NCBI GenBank assembly: GCA_023301665.1
Contig: JALZUL010000051.1
Location: 1 to 5,424 of the forward strand
Direction: 5' to 3'
DNA from: Ascidiaceihabitans sp.
Lineage (GTDB): Bacteria > Pseudomonadota > Alphaproteobacteria > Rhodobacterales > Rhodobacteraceae
Length of the DNA stretch: 5,424 nucleotides
The notes under the pieces are model-generated. The model saw only the letters and a program-made list of their open reading frames with translations, had not been told where the DNA came from and ran no database searches. Position 1 is the stretch's first letter. Every line of letters begins with the position of its first letter. Of this stretch, positions 1 through 4,375 are shown piece by piece. Both the position numbers and the translations under genes were made by a program.

Positions 1-455
1 CACGCAGCGATTGGGCCGCGGAACGGTGCACCAGAAATGGTCAGCGCCGCAGAGGCCGCGATCATCGCAACCATGTCCGGGTCATTTACCAAATCGTGGG
101 ACAGAACAGTACACATCACCAAAACTTCGTTTTTGAAGCCAGGGACGAACAATGGGCGAATTGGACGGTCGATCAAACGCGCTGTCAGTGTTTCTTTCTC
201 GGTGGGGCGGGCCTCACGCTTAAAGAAGCCACCTGGTACTTTACCGGCAGCGTAATATTTCTCTTGGTAGTGGACGGTCAGTGGAAAGAAATCCTGACCC
301 GGCTTTTGCTTACGGGCAAAAGTCACGTTTGCCATTACGGATGTCTCGCCCAAAGTGGCGATGACAGAACCGTCGGCCTGACGCGCGACTTTACCTGTTT
401 CCAGTGTAAGCGTCTCTTCGCCCCACTGCATGGATTTTGTTGTTACGTTAAACAT
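1..455 (-). CDS. pnp: Polynucleotide phosphorylase (PNPase), N-terminal part, cut by window edge
   Basis: This is the start of PNPase, the phosphorolytic 3'-to-5' exoribonuclease that degrades mRNA to nucleoside diphosphates, usually as a trimer and often within the degradosome. The 151 whole codons visible begin MFNVTTKSMQWGEETLTLET and cover the first RNase PH-like domain. Highly typical PNPase stretches are visible: DFFPLTVHYQEKYYAAGKVP (55-74), GGFFKREARPTEKETL (75-90) and ARLIDRPIRPLF (92-103). The catalytic second RNase PH domain and the KH and S1 RNA-binding domains would lie beyond the left edge. The ATG at 455 is supported by a Shine-Dalgarno AAGGA (463-467) 7 bases upstream and by the family N-terminus. 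The gene points the same way as rpsO but is about 3.5 kb away, so it probably has its own promoter. Identification is secure by sequence recognition. Confidence 0.97.
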   Translation of the reverse strand, partial: MFNVTTKSMQWGEETLTLETGKVARQADGSVIATLGETSVMANVTFARKQKPGQDFFPLTVHYQEKYYAAGKVPGGFFKREARPTEKETLTARLIDRPIRPLFVPGFKNEVLVMCTVLSHDLVNDPDMVAMIAASAALTISGAPFRGPIAA

Positions 456-500
456 CTACGTTTCCTTGTTGGCCCATTGGCCTTTGCATAGGGGCCGCAT
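456..500 (-). CDS. Possible 14-residue upstream reading frame (leader peptide) of pnp
   Basis: Reading the minus strand towards pnp there is an ATG (498-500), 14 sense codons (MRPLCKGQWANKET) and a TAG (456-458) that directly abuts the pnp ATG with no gap. An AGGAG Shine-Dalgarno (510-514) lies 9 bases upstream, a better match than the pnp site itself. The pnp site AAGGA (463-467) sits inside this small frame, so ribosomes translating it would terminate on the pnp start, an arrangement that could couple translation. No homology is recognised, and the peptide may simply be a by-product of regulation or a chance frame. A second small frame starting at the next ATG downstream (about 13 codons, running into pnp) lacks a comparable ribosome site. 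Confidence 0.3.
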   Translation of the reverse strand: MRPLCKGQWANKET

Positions 501-506
501 TGCCCC
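491..506 (-). promoter_or_regulatory. GC hairpin in pnp leader, AUG of the upstream frame in its loop
   Basis: On the minus strand GGGGC, a 6-base loop AATGCG and GCCCC form a five-pair all-GC stem, extendable by one A-T pair. The loop contains the ATG of the 14-codon frame, and the AGGAG ribosome site lies just outside the 5' arm. No T run follows, so it is not a convincing terminator. In enterobacteria the pnp leader is folded, cut by RNase III and used for PNPase autoregulation. Whether this hairpin has an equivalent role is inference only. Confidence 0.3.
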
Positions 507-627
507 TGACTCCTGTATCTTTATCTTGTATTTCAAGCGCCGGAGTCCGAGCGCCGGATTTCAGATATCGCGCGCATACAGTAGAAACCGCTCTAAGGGA
601 AGAGAATTGCAAAAAGGGGCTGTTTTG

Positions 628-753
628 ATGCGGTTTAAGCTCAAATTGGTCACTGCAAGTTTACTCAACAATAATGTTAGTTTTCTAATTGGTGTGGATG
701 CAGTATTGCGAGCAGATAAGCGCAAACAAACAAGACGAGCAGAATATGACTGA
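628..753 (+). CDS. Possible small basic protein (41 aa) overlapping the desaturase start
   Basis: An ATG at 628 preceded by AAAGGGG (613-619, 8-base spacing) opens a 41-codon frame. It begins MRFKLKLVTASLL and ends KRKQTRRAEYD, so it has a basic N-terminus, a short hydrophobic middle and a very basic tail. Its TGA (751-753) overlaps the desaturase start in the arrangement ATGACTGA, a classic geometry for translational coupling, and the desaturase ATG itself has only a poor ribosome site. No family is recognised. The candidate promoter at 646-675 lies inside this frame, which argues against it unless transcription starts further upstream. Chance is a real possibility. Confidence 0.22.
   Translation: MRFKLKLVTASLLNNNVSFLIGVDAVLRADKRKQTRRAEYD
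646..675 (+). promoter_or_regulatory. Candidate sigma-70 type promoter for desaturase-exporter operon
   Basis: TTGGTC (646-651) and AATAAT (670-675) are separated by 18 bases and resemble -35 and -10 boxes. Transcription would start near 682, leaving a leader of about 65 bases before the desaturase ATG at 746. The assignment rests only on sequence resemblance. If the small frame beginning at 628 is real, its promoter must lie further upstream. Confidence 0.25.
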
Positions 754-1774
754 TACGACTGATACGTCCGCAAATATGGCGGCGCGCGACTGGGTGCAGG
801 TTTTGAAAAAATACCGTGAACCCAATAGTTTGCGGAGCAGCTTTGAGTTGGGCGTGAGTGTCGTACCGTTCATCGCACTTTGGGTTTTAGCCTGCTGGGT
901 CGCGAATTATAGCTACCTTGCCGCCTTGGGAATCTCGATCGTTAATGGATGTTTCTTGCTCCGCCTCTTCTGTATTCAACACGATTGTGGACACGGGTCG
1001 TTCTTTGAAAACCGCACTGTCAGCGACTGGACAGGCCGGACTTTGGGGATTTTAACTCTCACACCATACGACGTTTGGCGCAGAACACATTCGATTCACC
1101 ACAGCCACGCGGGTGATCTAGATCAGCGCGGAATCGGCGATGTCATGACTTTGACGGTCGAAGAATACCACCAACGCAGCGCATTCGGGCGCTTGTTGTA
1201 CCGCTTTTACCGCCATCCTTTGGTGATGTTCGGCCTCGGGCCGATCTACATTTTCTTACTTACAAACCGCATCCCATGGGACGGGTTCAAACGCAAAACC
1301 GACTGGATCAGTGCGATGGGCACCAATCTGGCAATCGCCGTTTTGTTGACGATCATCGTTAAGCTCGGTGGCTGGCAGGCGTTGTTCCTTGTCTTCCTCC
1401 CGACAACATTGATTGCAGCCTCAACAGGCGTTTGGTTGTTCTACGTACAGCACCAGTTTGAAACGACCCACTGGGAAGAGCACAAAGATTGGCAAGTCCA
1501 CGAAGCCGCGCTTCACGGCAGCTCGCACTATGACCTACCGCCAATTTTGCAATGGTTCTCTGCCAATATCGGCATTCATCACGTGCATCACCTATACAGC
1601 CGGATCCCTTTCTATCGCCTCACCGAAGTGTTGCGCGATCACGAAGAACTGGCAAATTCGAGCACACGTATGAACATGCGCGAAAGCTTCAAATGTGCGA
1701 GCCTTGATCTATGGGACAGCACAAACAAACGCCTAATTTCGTTTGCAGCGGCTCGAAAGCTACAGGTAGGCTAG
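746..1774 (+). CDS. Membrane fatty acid desaturase (delta-12/omega-6 type)
   Basis: A 342-residue integral membrane di-iron desaturase that introduces a double bond into acyl chains of membrane lipids using oxygen and an electron donor. The three histidine boxes that bind the di-iron centre are intact: HDCGH (79-83), HSIHH (115-119, within WRRTHSIHHSHAGD) and HHVHH (278-282, within IGIHHVHHLYSRIPFYRL). Hydrophobic segments occur near 34-55, 58-76, 160-173, 190-207 and 211-236, separated as in the family so that all boxes face the cytoplasm. The run THWEEHKDW (241-249) before box three is typical of delta-12/omega-6-like bacterial members, but the exact regiospecificity cannot be read. The start at 746 fits the family better than an in-frame TTG at 689; ATG 776 is an alternative. 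The Shine-Dalgarno is weak. The gene is followed after 6 bases by the exporter gene, suggesting an operon. No electron-transfer partner is encoded in view. Confidence 0.93.
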   Translation: MTDTTDTSANMAARDWVQVLKKYREPNSLRSSFELGVSVVPFIALWVLACWVANYSYLAALGISIVNGCFLLRLFCIQHDCGHGSFFENRTVSDWTGRTLGILTLTPYDVWRRTHSIHHSHAGDLDQRGIGDVMTLTVEEYHQRSAFGRLLYRFYRHPLVMFGLGPIYIFLLTNRIPWDGFKRKTDWISAMGTNLAIAVLLTIIVKLGGWQALFLVFLPTTLIAASTGVWLFYVQHQFETTHWEEHKDWQVHEAALHGSSHYDLPPILQWFSANIGIHHVHHLYSRIPFYRLTEVLRDHEELANSSTRMNMRESFKCASLDLWDSTNKRLISFAAARKLQVG

Positions 1775-1780
1775 TCAACG

Positions 1781-2392
1781 ATGATCGACTATTGGTTTTT
1801 TGTTCCGGCGTGCTTTGCGATCAATCTCGCCTTCGGACCAAATAACTTAATGGCCCTCACCAACGCCGGTCAAAACGGCGTTGGTTTTGCTTTTCTAGCC
1901 GGTTTCGGCAGGCTACTCGCATTTATCCCAATGATCATTGTCAGCGCTTTGGGCTTAGGAATTATCCTTTCGACTTCAGCCGTTGTGTTCACTGGGGTCA
2001 AGGTGATCGGCGCGGCCTACCTTATCTATCTTGGTGTGAAAATCTGGCGCTCATCGTCAGCCATGAACGATGATGACATGGCTTTGAGCCGTCTGTCTCT
2101 CTCTCAGGCCTTCTTACGAGAAGGGCTCGTGGCCTTTGGCAATCCCAAAGCGATCCTCGTTTTCGCGGCGTTTTTCCCGCAGTTCGTGGTGACGGAAGCC
2201 TACGTACAAAGCTACCTTATTGTGGCGGCGATCTTTCTGTTACTCGAAGCTCTCGCCATCATTGTCTATGCGATTGTAGGTCGCCTTGCTGTTCAGTCGA
2301 GCAAGCTTAATTTGCGCTGGTTCCAACGCGCATCTGGTGTTGGCATGGTGGCCTTTGGCGGGCTGCTTTTGCTGACACAACGCCCAAGCTAG
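1781..2392 (+). CDS. LysE/RhtB family amino acid exporter-like protein
   Basis: A 203-residue inner membrane protein of the LysE/RhtB superfamily, whose characterised members export amino acids such as lysine, homoserine or threonine. The length is normal for the family. Family landmarks are FGPNNLMALTNA (18-29), VKVIGAAYLIYLGVKIWRSS (73-92), and GNPKAILVFAAFFPQFV (120-136), where the NPK motif starts a membrane helix. Around six hydrophobic segments are visible: about 4-25, 36-62, 66-88, 117-137, 143-168 and 185-199. A short acidic loop (MNDDDM, 95-100) separates the two halves. The start at 1781 lies 6 bases after the desaturase stop, with a loose AGGTAGG-like ribosome site inside the end of the desaturase gene, so the two are probably co-transcribed. 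The substrate cannot be predicted; pairing with a desaturase is not a known functional link. Confidence 0.9.
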   Translation: MIDYWFFVPACFAINLAFGPNNLMALTNAGQNGVGFAFLAGFGRLLAFIPMIIVSALGLGIILSTSAVVFTGVKVIGAAYLIYLGVKIWRSSSAMNDDDMALSRLSLSQAFLREGLVAFGNPKAILVFAAFFPQFVVTEAYVQSYLIVAAIFLLLEALAIIVYAIVGRLAVQSSKLNLRWFQRASGVGMVAFGGLLLLTQRPS

Positions 2393-2401
2393 TCTTTGGC
2401 G

Positions 2402-3577
2402 TTAAAGCCCGCGCATCGGGTTGATCAGCGATCCTTTAACCAAGCTGCTCAAGATAGCAGGCACAGGATAGACTTTGCTCATTGGTGCCAAAAGATAATC
2501 GCGCAGTAGGGGCAGAACGCGACTGCCTGATTGATACATCGGGGTAAAAGCCCAGCTCATCGCTTGATAGGTGTTGGTATGAAGCCAACGCGCCCGCACA
2601 TATTTAGGTAGGGCCTGCTCAACCGGATGCGCTTCAAGGCATTTGACCAATGCTGCCGCATCCAGCAGCGCCATATTGGCACCTTGCCCAAGCTGTGGGC
2701 TCGCACGGTGCGCAGCATCACCGATGTGCACAATCCGGTCGCCAAAGGGTTTGCGTAAACTGCCATGCGTGTAGGCCGCGCTGGTCATTTGGCCGTGTTC
2801 GGTGATCTGATCGGTAAAGGGGGCCAATTCAGGCCAGAGCGTTGTGGCGCTCTTGCGCCATTCCTCGATTGGTGTTGCGCGCCAGTTATCGATCTCTGTA
2901 CGCGGCAACGACCAGAACAACGCCGCCTTGGGCTGGTCATCGTTGGGCAGCGTGCCGATCGGCAAAACCCCGACCATGTTTGACGCACGTCTGTAACGTT
3001 GTTGAAGCTGATCATACCGCAATTTCGTATTTTCTGGCCAATTCACTGTCCCCCAAATCGCGCCAAATGGCAGGGGTTTGGAAGCCAAAGAACTGATCGG
3101 TGATCTTGCACCAGTCGTATCAACCACAAGGTCGTAGGGGCCCAATGACGTTCCATTTTCGAAAGAAACAAAACGCCCTTGTTCACTCGTATGACTGGAT
3201 TTGACGCGATGCTCTTTCTTGATCTCAATATGGTCTGCGATTGCGACGTTGAGCAGTGCGTCAAACAGGCTTGCACGATGAATGCCCAATCCGAAATTTG
3301 CACCGCCGACCGGCCCATAGGATACGTCCAAAACGGTGCGGCCATTTTTAGCCTCGTGCCCCATCATCCGATAACCCTTGGCACCTTTTGACAGCGCCTC
3401 TTGTGCTGCGCCTATCTGTTCGAGAACGCGTAGGCCGACAGGTTGGATAACAAGGCCTGATCCGACAGGCTCTGGTGCTAGAAACTGATCAAAAAGGGTT
3501 ACGTCAAATCCCGCGCGACGCGCCAATATTGCGGTGGCGAGGCCACCAATTCCGCAGCCGCAAATTGCAATTTTCAT
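2402..3577 (-). CDS. Class A FAD-dependent monooxygenase (UbiH/PHBH-like fold)
   Basis: A 391-residue soluble flavoprotein of the group that hydroxylates aromatic or ring substrates with NAD(P)H and oxygen. The Rossmann dinucleotide motif GCGIGG (7-12) opens the protein after MKIAIC. The C-terminal FAD-ribose motif is GDRIVHIGDAAHRASPQLGQ (279-298), with GDAAH at 286-290. The middle motif, usually GADG followed by xxS, reads VVDTTGARS (151-159), so threonine replaces the usual aspartate at 155. Family members with altered DG motifs exist, so this does not prove inactivity. Substrate is not predictable: it could be an aromatic catabolic or a secondary-metabolite enzyme. The ATG at 3577 has a GAGGT ribosome site (3583-3587) at 5-base spacing and matches the family start. 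It converges on the exporter gene with only 9 bases between stop codons, so it is a separate transcription unit, probably controlled from 3578-3895. Confidence 0.92.
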   Translation of the reverse strand: MKIAICGCGIGGLATAILARRAGFDVTLFDQFLAPEPVGSGLVIQPVGLRVLEQIGAAQEALSKGAKGYRMMGHEAKNGRTVLDVSYGPVGGANFGLGIHRASLFDALLNVAIADHIEIKKEHRVKSSHTSEQGRFVSFENGTSLGPYDLVVDTTGARSPISSLASKPLPFGAIWGTVNWPENTKLRYDQLQQRYRRASNMVGVLPIGTLPNDDQPKAALFWSLPRTEIDNWRATPIEEWRKSATTLWPELAPFTDQITEHGQMTSAAYTHGSLRKPFGDRIVHIGDAAHRASPQLGQGANMALLDAAALVKCLEAHPVEQALPKYVRARWLHTNTYQAMSWAFTPMYQSGSRVLPLLRDYLLAPMSKVYPVPAILSSLVKGSLINPMRGL

Positions 3578-3652
3578 GGGTCACCTCTGTCTCGAATGAT
3601 CTCATGTTTAGCGAGGGAAAAGATGTATGCAAGTTGGCACTCTGTCTCAGCT

Positions 3653-3715
3653 AAAGTTAATAATCAAAAGTTAAGGGAAGATCTAAAAGGTTAACGTTGG
3701 CCAAAGGTTAATAAT
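3653..3715 (+). repeat. Four GTTAA-type direct repeats (AAAGTTAA / AAAGGTTAA)
   Basis: Copies are AAAGTTAATAAT (3653-3664), AAAAGTTAA (3666-3674), AAAAGGTTAA (3685-3694) and AAAGGTTAATAAT (3703-3715). All have the same orientation. The first and last share the longer tail ATAAT. The starts of the GTTAA cores are 14, 20 and 17 bases apart, so this is not a regular iteron array. On the minus strand the cores read TTAAC, as in CtrA half-sites, but the canonical TTAA-N7-TTAA spacing is not met. They lie 75 to 140 bases upstream of the monooxygenase start and could be sites for its regulator. Confidence 0.55.
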
Positions 3716-3742
3716 GTAAGAAGCGGTATTTCACGGCTTGTT

Positions 3743-3773
3743 TGTACAATTTATGGGGTTCAATTGTACATTT
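3743..3773. repeat. TGTACA pair, unit 1 (9-bp inverted repeat)
   Basis: Two TGTACA palindromes (3743-3748 and 3765-3770) are 22 bp apart start to start. They form a perfect 9-bp inverted repeat, TGTACAATT / AATTGTACA, around a 10-base spacer containing GGGG. The unit matches the second unit in 25 of 31 positions, with both TGTACA sites, the flanking TTT and the central GGGG kept. A spacing of about two helical turns suggests a protein-binding element; as RNA or single-stranded DNA it could also form a stem-loop. Confidence 0.65.
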
Positions 3774-3817
3774 CTGTTGATTGATGGCAGATTCAAGCGC
3801 CCCGAGCTTACTTTAAA

Positions 3818-3848
3818 TGTACAATTTGAGGGGCCGATTTGTACATTT
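3818..3848. repeat. TGTACA pair, unit 2 (10-bp inverted repeat)
   Basis: TGTACA at 3818-3823 and 3840-3845, again exactly 22 bp apart, lies in a perfect 10-bp inverted repeat AAATGTACAA / TTGTACATTT (3815-3824 and 3839-3848) around a 14-base spacer with GAGGGGCC. The unit starts 75 bp after unit 1, about seven helical turns. The 10-mer AAATGTACAA occurs three times in the two units counting both strands. I do not recognise the binding protein. Confidence 0.65.
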
Positions 3849-3895
3849 AGGCGACAAACACACATCGATCTGTCCGTTAACTTATTTGCAGCCAC

Positions 3896-3929
3896 AAAAA
3901 AAACGCCCGTTGCAAGCAACGAGCGTTTT
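3896..3929 (-). terminator. Strong intrinsic terminator of rpsO
   Basis: On the minus strand, 22 bases after the rpsO stop, a 13-pair stem (arms 3917-3929 and 3900-3912, a single G-U wobble) closes on the tetraloop CUUG, a known stable loop, and runs into eight T residues (3896-3903). This is a textbook rho-independent terminator and should separate rpsO from anything to its left. On the plus strand the stem is followed only by TTTTC, so it is weaker in that direction. Confidence 0.93.
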
Positions 3930-3951
3930 CAAATTCCAGTCTTGGAAGCGC

Positions 3952-4221
3952 TTAGCGGCGCAGGCCTAGACGTTCGATTAGTTTTTGGTAACGTGCTTCG
4001 TCTTTAGCGCGGGCATAATCCAGCAGCTTACGACGTGTCGCAACCATCTTAAGCAAACCACGACGGCCGTGGTTGTCTTTTTTGTGTGTTTTAAAGTGCT
4101 CTGTCAGCGTCGCGATGCGAGAGGACAAGATTGCAACTTGAACTTCAGGTGAACCTGTATCGCCTTCTTTTGTGGCGAATTCTTTCATCAAGCGTGCTTT
4201 TTCTTCAGCTGTAATCGACAT
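3952..4221 (-). CDS. rpsO: 30S ribosomal protein S15
   Basis: An 89-residue S15, the normal length, which binds 16S rRNA at a three-way junction and nucleates assembly of the platform of the small subunit. The signature regions are intact: KEGDTGSPEVQVAILSSRI (18-36), HFKTHKKDNHGRRGLL (42-57, with the conserved basic and histidine residues that contact rRNA) and ATRRKLLDYARAKDEARYQK (61-80). The ATG at 4221 is chosen because the family starts MSITAEEK and because AAGGAG (4228-4233) stands 6 bases upstream; the frame stays open for 30 more codons upstream but without a ribosome site. In many bacteria rpsO lies directly before pnp. Here a strong terminator follows and pnp is 3.5 kb away. Upstream in the same direction is the RTX gene rather than truB. 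Confidence 0.98.
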   Translation of the reverse strand: MSITAEEKARLMKEFATKEGDTGSPEVQVAILSSRIATLTEHFKTHKKDNHGRRGLLKMVATRRKLLDYARAKDEARYQKLIERLGLRR

Positions 4222-4317
4222 CGGGGTCTCCTTTAAAAGGTTAGTGTGATGGCGCTGCCCGGGATGTCGTCCAGTGCAGGCCCATGGAGGTGCCGCTATG
4301 AATGATTCCACAGCAGA
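4222..4317 (-). promoter_or_regulatory. rpsO leader with long hairpin (candidate S15 autoregulatory RNA)
   Basis: From the predicted start of transcription near 4317 to the ATG is about 95 bases, long for a simple leader. On the minus strand ATGGGCCTGC (4276-4285) and GCAGCGCCAT (4249-4258) pair in 8 of 10 positions around a 2-by-2 internal loop, with a 17-base apical region that can close a further short GGA/TCC stem. Close to the start, CCTTTTAAAGG can partly pair with the ribosome site. S15 represses its own translation through leader RNAs in several bacterial groups, including alphaproteobacteria, with unrelated folds. Here the role is inferred from position and folding by hand only. Confidence 0.35.
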
Positions 4318-4323
4318 CAGGCG

Positions 4324-4352
4324 CGTATAGTAAGTTTTGAAATATTTGGCAA
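4324..4352 (-). promoter_or_regulatory. rpsO promoter
   Basis: On the minus strand TTGCCA (4347-4352) and TATACG (4324-4329) are separated by exactly 17 bases, a good sigma-70 type promoter. Transcription would start around 4317. The -35 box overlaps the 3' foot of the hairpin after the RTX gene, so the RTX terminator and the rpsO promoter are tightly packed. Confidence 0.65.
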
Positions 4353-4375
4353 AGGGAAATTGTGAACTTCCCTTT
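4351..4375 (-). terminator. Possible terminator hairpin of the RTX gene
   Basis: AAAGGGAA (4351-4358) and TTCCCTTT (4368-4375) form a perfect 8-pair stem with a 9-base loop. It overlaps the last two bases of the RTX stop codon. Downstream on the minus strand there is no T run beyond the TTT of the stem, so termination may be weak or the hairpin may protect the 3' end. Confidence 0.35.

Larger units (their letters stand above)
456..745. other. Divergent intergenic region between pnp and the desaturase
   Basis: These 290 bases contain the leaders of both divergent genes. Pointing left are the pnp Shine-Dalgarno, the possible 14-codon frame and the GC hairpin. The pnp promoter is not obvious; the best guess is a weak TACTGT-like -10 on the minus strand near 577-582. 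A 9-bp direct repeat AGCGCCGGA occurs at 536-544 and 550-558, with a small palindrome CGGAGTCCG (541-549) between the cores. Pointing right are a candidate promoter at 646-675 and a possible 41-residue small frame at 628-753. Confidence 0.5.
3578..3895. other. Repeat-rich non-coding region upstream of the monooxygenase
   Basis: About 320 bases between the monooxygenase start and the rpsO terminator, with no credible gene. From left to right they hold the monooxygenase Shine-Dalgarno, a 9-bp direct repeat CTCTGTCTC (3585-3593 and 3640-3648), four GTTAA-type repeats (3653-3715) and two 31-bp TGTACA units (3743-3773 and 3818-3848). The stretch is AT-richer than the flanking genes by eye. No good -35/-10 pair for the monooxygenase stood out; its promoter should be here. 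Short open frames on both strands are not credible coding sequences. Confidence 0.6.

Noticed and set aside
96..491. Plus-strand frame opposite pnp
   Set aside because: The opposite strand encodes unmistakable PNPase; the plus frame has no recognisable motif.
3043..3345. Minus-strand frame inside the monooxygenase
   Set aside because: It is an out-of-frame shadow of a full-length enzyme with clear family motifs.
3653..3848. CRISPR array or plasmid-type iterons
   Set aside because: Repeats are short, unequal in spacing (GTTAA set) or only two units (TGTACA set), with no spacers, cas genes or rep gene nearby.
456..3951. Mobile element borders around the three accessory genes
   Set aside because: I found no transposase, integrase, tRNA, or matching terminal repeats at both ends, so insertion is inferred from gene order only.
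3731..4007. Overlapping open frames on both strands across the TGTACA units, reading repeated VQF-G--CTF-like peptides
   Set aside because: The peptide repeat follows from two DNA units offset by 75 bp, a multiple of three. The frames have no ribosome site, run through the rpsO terminator, and on the plus strand into rpsO antisense.
4222..4311. N-terminal extension of rpsO by 30 codons
   Set aside because: It lacks a ribosome site, its composition is unlike S15, the family begins at MSITAEEK, and a good AAGGAG precedes that start.
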